Shown here in pieces: positions 1 to 7,554 of a DNA stretch of 64,000 bases (position 1 is the first letter of the stretch; each line of letters begins with the position of its first letter). Position numbers and translations under genes: made by a program. A model generated the notes under the pieces. It saw only the letters and a list, made by a program, of their open reading frames with translations. It made no database searches and was not told the origin of the DNA. The stretch spans positions 1 to 64,000 of the forward strand of contig NZ_BDCU01000023.1 in assembly GCF_001618425.1 (NCBI RefSeq). The letters are read 5' to 3'. This DNA comes from Nocardia fusca NBRC 14340 (lineage in GTDB: Bacteria; Actinomycetota; Actinomycetes; Mycobacteriales; Mycobacteriaceae).

Positions 1-321
1 CTCGACCACCGGCCACCGGTACCCGCGCGGATAGTGGCACATCGGGGTGACCAGCGCGGCCAGGTCGGTGACGATATGACGCACCGAATCGGCGTGCTCG
101 AACGTCGGCACGACGACCGCGCGCACATTGTGCTCGATGATCGCCGAGGCGACGATCAGCCCGGAGGCCAGCGGCGCGGTATCGAGCCGCACCGTCCACA
201 CCACCCGGTACCCGTGCCGCTCGGCGAGCCGATGCAGATCGACTCCACCGCCGTAGATATCTCGCCGAACCAACCCCAGCGCCCTGTCCACACGCACCCC
301 TTCCCGTCCCTTGGTATGCAC
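1..321 (-). CDS. Partial hypothetical protein, C-terminus off the left edge
   Basis: The minus strand is open from the left edge to a GTG at 321-319; GTG codons at 297 and 291 are alternative starts, the latter preceded by a GGGAAGG-like ribosome site. The visible product of about 100 residues begins VHTKGREGVRVDRALGLVRR and has balanced composition with hydrophobic stretches (LASGLIVASAII), as expected of a real coding frame. I do not recognise the family; resemblance to a degenerate recombinase-like protein is only a vague impression. It is divergent from the regulator gene at 444, so the promoters of both lie in the 120 bp between. Confidence 0.5.
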   Translation of the reverse strand, partial: MHTKGREGVRVDRALGLVRRDIYGGGVDLHRLAERHGYRVVWTVRLDTAPLASGLIVASAIIEHNVRAVVVPTFEHADSVRHIVTDLAALVTPMCHYPRGYRWPVVE

Positions 322-391
322 TCGCCGTCGGGGCGGCTTCACCCGACGGCGAGGCGTGCCAGCAACTTTCGTGCGCGACAGGACCGCAGAA

Positions 392-408
392 GGACAGGTA
401 GGGGACAG
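392..408 (+). promoter_or_regulatory. GGACAG direct repeat upstream of first HTH regulator
   Basis: Two GGACAG copies start at 392 and 403, exactly 11 bp (one helical turn) apart. The same arrangement occurs at 1717-1733 upstream of the paralogous gene. This is probably a protein binding site, perhaps for the paralogues themselves; that is inference. Confidence 0.5.
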
Positions 409-409
409 G

Positions 410-437
410 AGACAGCTCGGGGAAATCGATCTACCCT
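410..437 (+). promoter_or_regulatory. Putative leaderless promoter of first HTH regulator
   Basis: A -35-like AGACAG (410-415) is followed by 16 bp and a -10-like TACCCT (432-437). Six bases later comes the ATG at 444, so transcription would begin at or next to the start codon. No Shine-Dalgarno sequence is present. The paralogue's promoter (1761-1788) has the same elements at the same spacing. Confidence 0.5.
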
Positions 438-443
438 CGCTGC

Positions 444-1622
444 ATGGAGGGCCATATCGGGAAGAGCGTCGCCGCCGAGCGAAAGCTCGCCGGGTTGAGC
501 CAGGTGGGTTTGGCGAATCGGGCCGGTTATTCGCTGTCGATGGTGAAGGCGGTCGAACAGGGGCGGGAGGCGGCGTCGGCCGGTTTCGTGGCGGCGGTCG
601 CAAAGGCGATGGGTGTCGATCCGGACCGATTGCAGGGCACTCCGTATGTGGAGACGCTGGCCGAAGACGGCCCGGTGTCCGGCCTCGAAGAGTTGCGATC
701 GTTGCTCGCCGAGGGCAGCCATATTCGTCCTGAGCAACCGCCGGATCGACCGGTACTGCTCGCCGGCCTCGCCGCGGTCGAGAAGGCCATGCGCACCGAC
801 CGGACGCGCCACGCGCTGTCCCTTTTGCCTTCACTGATCAGGCAGTTGCACGGCGCAATCGAATCGTCCGGTGGGGAACACGACAGAGCGGAGGTGTACT
901 CCCTGCTCTGCTCGGCATATGTTGCGGCAGAAGGCGCCTGTGTCCGTCTGGGCTATGCCGCCCTGACCGCCCTCGTCCTCGACCGCCTCGACCAGGCCGC
1001 CGCACACACCGGCAGCCCGGCATTCACCGTGCGCGCCCTGATGAAACGATCACGGCTGCTGATGTCGTGCGACTCGACCGATGCCGCGATGTCACTCGTC
1101 GGGCGTGGCCTCGACCTCGTGCCGGGCGATACGGAATCCGAACGAGTGCTGCGCGGCTACAGCCATCTGCGTGGTGCGATCGTGGCAGCGCGCGGCCGTC
1201 GGCTCGATCTCGCCCGTGAGCACATCGGACAGGCGAGTGCCATCGCCGCACCGATGCGTCACGAGAGCCGCCTGTACACAACCGACTTCGGTCCGGGGAA
1301 CGTCGCCGTGCACGCGTGTGCGATCGAACTCGAGGCAGGCGACCCGGGTAAAGCAGCTCATGACGGCGCCGCTCTCCGCCTACCTCCGGATATGGCCGCG
1401 CCCCGAGCGGGTCACCACTGGCAGGACAATGCCCGGGCCTGGCTGATGGCCGGGAAACCGGACAAGGCGCTGGCCGCCCTGAACAAGGCCCGGGCAACCG
1501 CACCGCAGCAGACGAGGCTGCACCCGGCGGTGCGTGAGACGGTCCACGGGATAGCGGCTGCCCAGCGTCGGCAGAGCGAGAGCCTTGTCGGGTTCGCTTC
1601 CTGGCTGGGGGCGTCGCTCTGA
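444..1622 (+). CDS. XRE-type HTH regulator with TPR-like C-terminal region
   Basis: 392 residues. The N-terminal 65 or so form a Cro/C1-type helix-turn-helix (AAERKLAGLSQVGLANRAG, then SMVKAVEQGREAASAGFV); the rest is alpha-helical with repeated Ala/Leu patterns resembling tetratricopeptide repeats (for example HWQDNARAWLMAGKPDKAL). Actinobacteria carry many such soluble regulators, usually of unknown ligand. The ATG at 444 lacks a ribosome site but sits six bases after a -10-like hexamer, suggesting a leaderless mRNA. The downstream gene at 1795 is a close paralogue; the two share the C-terminal QRRQSESLVGFASWLGAS block and near-identical DNA there. The specific target is unknown. Confidence 0.85.
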   Translation: MEGHIGKSVAAERKLAGLSQVGLANRAGYSLSMVKAVEQGREAASAGFVAAVAKAMGVDPDRLQGTPYVETLAEDGPVSGLEELRSLLAEGSHIRPEQPPDRPVLLAGLAAVEKAMRTDRTRHALSLLPSLIRQLHGAIESSGGEHDRAEVYSLLCSAYVAAEGACVRLGYAALTALVLDRLDQAAAHTGSPAFTVRALMKRSRLLMSCDSTDAAMSLVGRGLDLVPGDTESERVLRGYSHLRGAIVAARGRRLDLAREHIGQASAIAAPMRHESRLYTTDFGPGNVAVHACAIELEAGDPGKAAHDGAALRLPPDMAAPRAGHHWQDNARAWLMAGKPDKALAALNKARATAPQQTRLHPAVRETVHGIAAAQRRQSESLVGFASWLGASL

Positions 1623-1716
1623 AAAACGGTTTGGCGCTGTTCTTCGGGCTGCGTTGTTCGGCGGATCACGCTCATCGCCGAAATGCTCGACGAACCAGTG
1701 CCTTCCGCAGCTGAAG

Positions 1717-1733
1717 GGACAGAGTAGGGACAG
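1717..1733 (+). promoter_or_regulatory. GGACAG direct repeat upstream of second HTH regulator
   Basis: GGACAG starts at 1717 and 1728, again 11 bp apart, matching the element at 392-408 upstream of the paralogue. Here it lies 27 bp further from its promoter than in the first gene (31 bp against 4 bp). Confidence 0.5.
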
Positions 1734-1760
1734 GACTACCGGGTCGGCTGTGAGCTCGGC

Positions 1761-1788
1761 GGACAGCTGTACGATCCGTCCTTACTCT
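1761..1788 (+). promoter_or_regulatory. Putative leaderless promoter of second HTH regulator
   Basis: A -35-like GGACAG (1761-1766) is followed by 16 bp and a -10-like TACTCT (1783-1788), then six bases to the ATG at 1795. Geometry is identical to the promoter at 410-437. No Shine-Dalgarno sequence precedes the ATG. Confidence 0.5.
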
Positions 1789-1794
1789 CGAAGT

Positions 1795-2955
1795 ATGAGC
1801 GAGAACGTGGGCCAGCGGATCGCGGCGGAACGCAAGATCGCGGGTCTCAGCCAACAGACACTTGCCACCCGCTCGGCATACAGCCTCAGCATGATCAAAG
1901 CGGTGGAGCAAGGGCGAGAACCGGCGTCCGCCGGCTTCATCTCCGCAATCGCGCGCGCCCTGCGAGTGACACCGGAACACTTGACCGGGGCACCCTACGA
2001 CGACGGCAAACCGCTGTCGGATGCGGTGAACGAACTATCGGCGCTGCTCGCCGAAGGACGTTACGCGCGAGGTGTCGACCCAGGCCCGGTCGCGCAACTC
2101 GAAGCGGATCTCACTGCGGCTCAGCAGCTCTATCGAAGCGACCGAACCCGTCAAGCAATCGAAGTAATACCCGGGATCATCCGCCGGGCGCACGGAGCGG
2201 TCAGAGATCTCACCAGTGACGCGCAAGCCCATGCGTACACACTTCTCACCTCGGCGTATGTGCTGGGCGAGTGGTGCGTCCGGCGCACCGGTCATCTCCT
2301 GCTCGCACTACCCGCACTGGACCTGGCCGATACGTACGCACCGTTGGCGGACGACGCCCACTGGGGCGCGTTATCGGTGTTGGCCCGGGCCCGGGTCCTC
2401 ACGCACTACGCGGAATCAGTGGTCGCGGAGCAGCTCATCGATACCGCGATCGCAGCGGCAGACGAAACCGCGGCAGGCCTCGTGATCGGGGGCTACTCCC
2501 ATCTGGCGGCGGCCGTCAACGAAGCCCGGAAACTGAACTACACGAACGCGATGAACCATATCGACGCGGCAGCCGATATCGCGCGACGAACCGGCGAAAC
2601 CGATTCGTATATGACCGCTTTCGGCCCGCTCAACGTGCGGATCCACAGGCACGCGATCGAACTCGAAGCCGGCGACCCGCACCGTGCCGCACGGGAAGGC
2701 GCACAGCTCACCGCCGTGGCCGGAGCTCCGCCGACCCGCCTGGGCCATCACTGGCAGGACAATGCCAGGGCATGGTTGATGTCCGGGAAGCCGGATAAAG
2801 CCCTGATCGCGCTCAATCGGGCCCGCGTCGCCGCCCCGCAGCAGACGCGCCTGCATCCCGCGGTCCGGGAAACTCTGCACGGTATCGCTGGGGCTCAGCG
2901 TCGGCAGAGCGAGAGCCTTGTCGGGTTCGCATCCTGGCTGGGTGCCTCCTTCTGA
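1795..2955 (+). CDS. XRE-type HTH regulator, tandem paralogue of the 444 gene
   Basis: 386 residues, same architecture as its neighbour: an N-terminal Cro/C1 HTH (AAERKIAGLSQQTLATRSAY, SMIKAVEQGREPASAGFI) followed by a helical TPR-like region (HHWQDNARAWLMSGKPDKAL). The frame is open upstream to a TTG at 1585, inside the end of the previous gene, but ATG 1795 aligns with the paralogue's start and has the promoter at the right distance. A 35-bp run at 2896-2930 is identical to 1563-1597 in the first gene, pointing to recent duplication or gene conversion. Ligand and target are unknown; autoregulation or cross-regulation through the GGACAG repeats is plausible. Confidence 0.85.
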   Translation: MSENVGQRIAAERKIAGLSQQTLATRSAYSLSMIKAVEQGREPASAGFISAIARALRVTPEHLTGAPYDDGKPLSDAVNELSALLAEGRYARGVDPGPVAQLEADLTAAQQLYRSDRTRQAIEVIPGIIRRAHGAVRDLTSDAQAHAYTLLTSAYVLGEWCVRRTGHLLLALPALDLADTYAPLADDAHWGALSVLARARVLTHYAESVVAEQLIDTAIAAADETAAGLVIGGYSHLAAAVNEARKLNYTNAMNHIDAAADIARRTGETDSYMTAFGPLNVRIHRHAIELEAGDPHRAAREGAQLTAVAGAPPTRLGHHWQDNARAWLMSGKPDKALIALNRARVAAPQQTRLHPAVRETLHGIAGAQRRQSESLVGFASWLGASF

Positions 2956-3050
2956 CCGGCATTCCGATCGGACAGGGGCTCGGTTGTCGAGGGCGATCTC
3001 CTCGGGCCACGCAGTGAAGGGCCGCGAGCAGGTGATATGTTGCGCTCGCC

Positions 3051-3076
3051 ACCATGTTATGGTGGGGGTACCATAA
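3051..3076 (+). promoter_or_regulatory. Inverted-repeat operator of the vapBC operon
   Basis: Three half-sites ACCAT (3051-3055), ATGGT (3059-3063) and ACCAT (3070-3074) form two overlapping palindromes: ACCAT-gtt-ATGGT, and TTATGGT-gggggt-ACCATAA with perfect 7-bp arms. The element ends four bases before the antitoxin ATG. Ribbon-helix-helix antitoxins of toxin-antitoxin operons typically bind such sites to autoregulate. Confidence 0.65.
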
Positions 3077-3080
3077 CCTT

Positions 3081-3332
3081 ATGGGTCTGAAGAAGACGAC
3101 AGTCATGGTCGACGAGGCCGACCTCGAACTGGTGAAGAAGGCCGCGGCACGCGAAGGGCGGCCGGAATCCGAATACTTTCGTGAAGCTTTTCATCTGGCC
3201 GCGATACGCACTCGCCGATGGGATGAGGAGTGGGATATCCCCGTACTCGACTACGGGCATGCGGTGTCGCCGGATGAAATCGATAGCACTGTGCGAGAAG
3301 CGATCACCGACACCGAATCCGATGCTGGATGA
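3081..3332 (+). CDS. vapB: Ribbon-helix-helix antitoxin, VapB-like
   Basis: 83 residues. The N-terminus (MGLKKTTVMVDEADLELVKK) has the beta-strand/helix pattern of CopG/Arc ribbon-helix-helix proteins; the acidic C-terminal half (DEEWDIPVLDYGHAVSPDEI) would wrap and neutralise the toxin. The ATG at 3081 was chosen because it starts this motif; the open frame extends upstream to 3054 but would run through the operator. The stop overlaps the start of the toxin gene by 4 bp (ATGA), typical of toxin-antitoxin pairs, so translation is coupled. Repression through the palindromes at 3051-3076 is expected from the family. Confidence 0.8.
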   Translation: MGLKKTTVMVDEADLELVKKAAAREGRPESEYFREAFHLAAIRTRRWDEEWDIPVLDYGHAVSPDEIDSTVREAITDTESDAG

Positions 3333-3763
3333 TCGTGATCGGCGACACCTCGGGGCTGGTCGCCGCTTTCAACTCCGCGGATCCCGAGCACGTCTGCGCG
3401 CGCGCAGCGCTGCAGCAGGCGGCGCTGACCATCGTCTCTCCCCTCGTGTTGCTCGAAGTCGAACACATCACCACCCGAAATCTCAATCGTCGCGCCGCAT
3501 ATGCGGTGAATGATTGGATATTGGCGCAAGAGCGCACCGGACGCATCGAAGTGCCCACGGTCTCGGCGGACTTGTTGCGGGTCGCACGCAGGGTGCAGAA
3601 CAGATACCTGGCCTTGCGCCTGGATCTCACAGACGCCACCAATGTTTCATTGGCGGAACGATACGAAACCGTGGCGATATTGACACTCGACCGACGTGAT
3701 TTCCGCGCAATCAGCCCGCTCACCGGTGATGCCGCGTTCCGCCTGTTGCCCGATGATCTCTAG
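3329..3763 (+). CDS. vapC: PIN-domain ribonuclease toxin, VapC-like
   Basis: 144 residues, the normal size of a VapC toxin. The conserved PIN acidic residues are visible: D6 in VIGDTSG, E43 in LLEVEH, D102 in LDLTDATN and D121/D124 in LTLDRRDF, which together bind Mg2+ or Mn2+ for single-strand RNA cleavage. VapC toxins usually cut tRNA or rRNA and are held inactive by the partner antitoxin, here the gene immediately upstream with a 4-bp overlap. The active site looks complete, so the toxin is probably functional. The RNA target cannot be predicted. Confidence 0.85.
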   Translation: MIVIGDTSGLVAAFNSADPEHVCARAALQQAALTIVSPLVLLEVEHITTRNLNRRAAYAVNDWILAQERTGRIEVPTVSADLLRVARRVQNRYLALRLDLTDATNVSLAERYETVAILTLDRRDFRAISPLTGDAAFRLLPDDL

Positions 3764-3816
3764 TCGGTAACGCTTATTCTCCCGTTGTGGCGCGGTGTGT
3801 AGGGCCTGGTCTTCTG

Positions 3817-4385
3817 TTACCGAAACTTGTTGCCAACGATCCGCCCGAAGTCGCTGGAGCGGTAACACGCGCCGTTATCGGTCACCGCGCGATTGATATG
3901 GGTGATGCCGTGGGCGGCGAACCAGATCTTCGCGCGGGCCAGGAATGCCGTAGCAGTCGCCACCTTCTCGTTGCTGAGGGGCTCGGTGTAGAAGAGCCGG
4001 GAGTAGCCGTGGGCTGCTGAGGGCAGGTAGATGTACCGGCGCTTCGCACCGGCTGATTTGGCGCGACCGACGGCCTTGGCCTGGTCGCTGTTGCGGCTAT
4101 GGAGGCGCCAGCCCGCCACCGTTGTGGATCCGGCCGACCTTCGCACGTCAAGGTGGACCATGTGCTCCGGCCGGCGGGCGGTGATCTTGCCTAGCTTGCG
4201 GTTGTTGTCACCGCCTGAGTCGATGACCGACGTCTGCCGAAGCCGAGTCCGGTCAGATGCCGAGTCACTGCTCGGCGGCTGACCTCGCAGCTCAGGGCGG
4301 CAAGCTCGCCGGTTATGCGTCCGTCAGGGTGTCCGACGTGCGCGATCGGGTCGATTCGCCACAGGGCGTGATGGCTGGGCCGCTT
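3817..4385 (-). pseudogene. Broken IS481-family transposase
   Basis: Reading the minus strand from about 4385, one frame gives AHVGHPDGRITGELAALSCE and SRRAVTRHLTGLGFGRRR. Near 4215-4225 the reading jumps frame to IDSGGDNNRKLGKITARRPE, followed by HMVHLDVRRS, a GYSRLFYTEPLSNEK block and AHGITHINRAVTDNGACYRS, ending at a stop at 3817. These blocks are characteristic of the DDE integrase core of IS481-type transposases. The N-terminal HTH is missing, a frameshift splits the rest, and the last third with the catalytic glutamate is gone. No flanking inverted repeats are evident. It is a dead remnant beside the toxin-antitoxin genes. Confidence 0.75.
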
Positions 4386-4462
4386 CTTGCCCCATCAAGG
4401 GTGCTCGCGAGCTCATACCCTCCTTACGCGACACCGTCCACACCGGACAAGAGGTGAGATGA

Positions 4463-5077
4463 GTGAGCTCTTCAAAGTTCGGCAGTTTGTCACGAGGTGA
4501 GTGGGTGAAGCACCGAAATGACCATGCATCGAGTTCTGCGAAGAGTCGAGCGGGCGGGAGTGGCGGATCGGCTGGCCGCGGCGCTTTCCGCCGTGGCCGA
4601 GCATTTCCAGGGCGCGGCCGCATCGGGGAGTGGTTGCGGGGCTCGTGGCTGGGACATCCGGTGTACCCGCTATTGGTCACGGTGCCCATCGGAGCGTGGT
4701 CGGGCGCTGCTGTGTTTCGCCTGGCCGGTCGCTACGGTTCGGCGCACCGTCTGGTTCTTCTCGGTTTGTCCGCTGCAGTGCCCACCCTCGTCACCGGTCT
4801 GGCCGAGGTGCGCGGACTCGATACACCGCAGCAGCGCGTGGCGGTGGTTCACGCGTCGGCAAACACGGTGGGCAGTGCGTTGTTCCTGGGCGCTTGCCTG
4901 CGTAGAGCCAACGAACGTCACGCCACGATCCTCGGTGCGCTGGGGCTGGTAGCGGTCGGTGTCGGCGGTGCCCTGGGCGGTCATCTGTCCTACGCGCTCG
5001 GCGCGGGTGTATATCGGTGGCAGACGGGGCGTCGACCGGCCCTTCCGGTATTCACCCGCCAGATCTCGTACCGATGA
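4463..5077 (+). CDS. DUF2231-type membrane protein with apparent N-terminal frameshift
   Basis: The frame opening at 4463 encodes 204 residues. From about residue 52 it reads RIGEWLRGSWLGHPVYPLLV and continues with four hydrophobic segments (VTVPIGAWSGAAVFRLAG, LVLLGLSAAVPTLVTGLA, ANTVGSALFLGACL, ILGALGLVAVGVGGALGG), the pattern of DUF2231 integral membrane proteins. The expected N-terminus (MTMHRVLRRVERAGVADRLA, then AALSAVAEHFQGA) lies in a different frame, starting at ATG 4518. The switch must occur around 4605-4625, so the gene is frameshifted, or the base sequence is wrong there. Function in the family is unknown. The hemerythrin-like gene follows. Confidence 0.6.
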   Translation: MSSSKFGSLSRGEWVKHRNDHASSSAKSRAGGSGGSAGRGAFRRGRAFPGRGRIGEWLRGSWLGHPVYPLLVTVPIGAWSGAAVFRLAGRYGSAHRLVLLGLSAAVPTLVTGLAEVRGLDTPQQRVAVVHASANTVGSALFLGACLRRANERHATILGALGLVAVGVGGALGGHLSYALGAGVYRWQTGRRPALPVFTRQISYR

Positions 5078-5268
5078 CGGAACCACGCAGAGACCGTTGA
5101 GCGCGGACCCAGGAGCCGGCCGGCAGAGGCGCGCAGAAGTGGCATGTGGACGCGCTTGTTCTCCCGTTCTCGGGGTAGGCGCTCACCGGCGCCCCGACGA
5201 GGAGGTGCGCGGACAGTGCGATCGATCGCCGACCGAAGCGAAACGGAATTAGGTGGGCCCCACACAGT

Positions 5269-5895
5269 GTGCTGGTGCGGCAACGTCGCGATCACCAGCA
5301 TCTCGAAACACTGCTGAGGCGCGTCGCCGCAGGCACGGGCACCGATCGCCAGGACGCCCTGACAGCGCTGTGCCGGCTGGTGTTCCCCCATGCCTTCGCC
5401 GAGGAGGCGGTGCTGTGGCCGCTACTGCGCCGCGTACTGTCCGACGGCGACGAAATGACCCTGCGGGTGGAGCAGGAGCATCAACGGATCAACGAACTGT
5501 TCACCGAGCTGGAAACTTTCGATCCGAACGATGTGGAACACCATCGACTGTTCGAACAGATAGCAGTGCTGCTGCGCGAAGACGTCCGCGATGAAGAGGA
5601 CGTTCTGCTGCCGAGACTTCAGGAAGCTGTCTCTCCCGAGTTACTGCGCCGGGCCGGCTGGGCATGGTGGACCGTGCGGGTCACCGCTCCGACCCGGGCG
5701 CACCCGGTCGTGGCGCGCCGCCCGCCGGGTAATGCACTGGCGGCGCTGCCGCTCTCACCGATCGATCGTTTCCGGGACCGCCTCGACCGCGCCAAACAGG
5801 AACCGGCGGTGCTGAGCGCTTCAACTACCGCGGCTGTTTGCGATTCACGCGGCGGGGTAAAGGCGTTACCGGCCGCTCTTGGGCAGAGGGGATGA
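5269..5895 (+). CDS. Hemerythrin-like (HHE) domain protein
   Basis: 208 residues from a GTG. The first two thirds are a helical bundle with HHE-type metal ligands: RDHQHLETLL, FPHAFAEEAVLWP, EQEHQRINELF and EDVRDEEDVLLPRL. Such domains carry a non-haem di-iron centre and bind oxygen or sense redox or nitric oxide stress. The C-terminal part (RPPGNALAALPLSPIDRFRD) recurs in actinobacterial homologues as I recall them; the last 30 or so residues look unconstrained. No strong ribosome site precedes the GTG, and no other start exists downstream of an in-frame stop, so the true start is uncertain. Confidence 0.7.
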   Translation: MLVRQRRDHQHLETLLRRVAAGTGTDRQDALTALCRLVFPHAFAEEAVLWPLLRRVLSDGDEMTLRVEQEHQRINELFTELETFDPNDVEHHRLFEQIAVLLREDVRDEEDVLLPRLQEAVSPELLRRAGWAWWTVRVTAPTRAHPVVARRPPGNALAALPLSPIDRFRDRLDRAKQEPAVLSASTTAAVCDSRGGVKALPAALGQRG

Positions 5896-5941
5896 TCGCG
5901 CCCCGAACCGACCGCATCCAGGGCCGACGATCGGAGAAACG

Positions 5942-6397
5942 ATGGTTGCCGAACCGAGCGTGCGTATTCCACTACCTGCCGAGGACATCTTTGCGATTTT
6001 CGCCGACGGCTGGCTTTATGCGTTGTGGGTTGTCGGCACCACCCATATCCGAGAGGTCGATGCCGATTGGCCGAGCGCTGGTACTCGTATCTACCACAGC
6101 GTCGGCGGGTGGCCGCTGGCCCGGCACGACACCACCGTCGTTCTCGCGGTGGACGCGCCACACCGGCTCGAACTCAAGGCCCGGCTGTGGCCGCTGGGTG
6201 CGGCCCGCATAGTGCTGAGCCTTGTCGAACTCCGGCCGGATCTCACCGAGGTGCGTATTGCCGAGCGCGTCTGCGAAGGGCCCGGCCGCATATTGCCGTC
6301 CGGATTCCAGGATCGCGTGCTCGCTCCACGCAATCAAGAATCATTACGGCGTCTCGCGGCATTGGCCGTCGGCCGGGCGGTTACCGGCTTCACCTGA
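5942..6397 (+). CDS. SRPBCC (START/polyketide-cyclase-like) family protein
   Basis: 151 residues. The pattern VRIPLPAEDIFAIFADGWLY, then WPSAGTRIYHSVGGWPLARH and HRLELKARLWPLG, fits the helix-grip SRPBCC fold, a small-molecule binding cavity used by lipid carriers, cyclases and stress proteins. ATG 5942 is preferred to the in-frame start at 5879 because a GGAGAA ribosome site lies at 5932-5937 and the fold begins just after it. It faces the epimerase gene at 6441 end to end, with only 43 bp between. The ligand is unknown; in Nocardia and mycobacteria such genes often adjoin oxidoreductases. Confidence 0.7.
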   Translation: MVAEPSVRIPLPAEDIFAIFADGWLYALWVVGTTHIREVDADWPSAGTRIYHSVGGWPLARHDTTVVLAVDAPHRLELKARLWPLGAARIVLSLVELRPDLTEVRIAERVCEGPGRILPSGFQDRVLAPRNQESLRRLAALAVGRAVTGFT

Positions 6398-6440
6398 CAC
6401 CGCCGATTTCCGGACCTGACACGGCGACAGCGGGCCGAGT

Positions 6441-7502
6441 TCAATCCAGCGGGTTCTGACTCTGATGAGTCGGCCGCCCGAACCGAACCCGAGGACGGGC
6501 GGGTGCCAGGGGATCGCTGGGCCCGGATCGGCCGCCGCGCATCGTCTTCGCGAGCTCGTCGCAAGCCGCGACGGCGTCGCAGCGCGGCACCCACCCGAGC
6601 TCGCGGCGGGCTTTTCCCGAGTCGACGAGGCAGGCGCGGTCGGCCAGGTCGAGCCAGGCCGGGTGCAGAGGTAGCAGGCCGAGTCGCCAGCCCGCCGCGG
6701 CCCCTGCTGCCAGGACCGTGCGGGAAACCGGCGCGCGGAAACCGCCGAACGTCTCCGCGAGCATTCGCGCCGACATGGTGGGGTCAGCGGCCAGGTTGAA
6801 CGCTCCCGCGGCGCGCTGCTCGAGAATGGCCTGGAGGGCTGAGGCGACATCGTCGGCATGGACAAGCTGCAAGCGAAGGTGCTTCCACAGCGGGACGGGT
6901 GTCCAGCGTCGGCCGATCAGCGACCGCGGCAGCAGTGAGCCGAACAACCAGCCGCTCAACTCCGCCGCCGAGTCACCCTGAACTACGGCACACGGTCGAA
7001 TTCGTGCGACCTGTGTCGCCGGTTCATTGTGTTCGAACGCATCGAGTTGCGTCTCCAGTACAACTTTTCCGCGACTGTAGGCGCTGTTCGGCAGTCCAGT
7101 CCGCGACTGGTACTCGTCGACGCGACTCCAACGCTCGGCGGGCGTGTACGCTGCCACCGACGATGCGCACACCAGGTGCGGCACCTCTGCGGCGGATACG
7201 GCTTGCAGCACATGCGCACTGCCTTCGGTATTGGTGCGATTCATCGGCGGGTCCGTCCGCCGCGGATGAATCGCCCAAGCCAGATGCACCACCGCGTCGG
7301 CCCCGGTGAAGGCATCGGACAGTACGTTGACTGCCCGGGGCTCACCGATATCGCATTCGAGCCACCGAACGCGGCTGTATGGTTCTTGGTCCTGTGGCGG
7401 GCGTCGGCGGGCGATGCCGATCAACTCCCGATTTTCCCCGCTCAGCGCACGCAGCACTGCGGTCCCTATGTTCCCGCTCGCGCCGGTGACGACGATTTTC
7501 AT
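6441..7502 (-). CDS. NAD-dependent epimerase/dehydratase family protein
   Basis: 353 residues, extended short-chain dehydrogenase fold. The N-terminus has the nucleotide-binding GASGNIGTAVLRAL motif, then a DAVVHLAWA segment. The active-site region shows ASSVAAYTP followed by a Tyr-x3-Lys (YSRGK), the catalytic pair of the superfamily. Substrate cannot be read; related actinobacterial proteins act on sugar nucleotides or sterol-like alcohols. It is transcribed towards the SRPBCC gene and away from the carotenoid cluster; the next minus-strand gene begins 52 bp upstream at 7555, so the two could form a short operon. The C-terminal 35 residues are Pro/Arg-rich and probably disordered. Confidence 0.8.
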   Translation of the reverse strand: MKIVVTGASGNIGTAVLRALSGENRELIGIARRRPPQDQEPYSRVRWLECDIGEPRAVNVLSDAFTGADAVVHLAWAIHPRRTDPPMNRTNTEGSAHVLQAVSAAEVPHLVCASSVAAYTPAERWSRVDEYQSRTGLPNSAYSRGKVVLETQLDAFEHNEPATQVARIRPCAVVQGDSAAELSGWLFGSLLPRSLIGRRWTPVPLWKHLRLQLVHADDVASALQAILEQRAAGAFNLAADPTMSARMLAETFGGFRAPVSRTVLAAGAAAGWRLGLLPLHPAWLDLADRACLVDSGKARRELGWVPRCDAVAACDELAKTMRGGRSGPSDPLAPARPRVRFGRPTHQSQNPLD

Positions 7503-7554
7503 GCCGGCCTCCGGGCGCTTGTGCCAGCTCGTCGAGTCGACAGCTGCGCGGTAC

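Noticed and set aside
1585..1794. 70-codon N-terminal extension of the second HTH regulator
   Set aside because: It would start within the previous gene and cross the promoter elements; ATG 1795 aligns with the paralogue.
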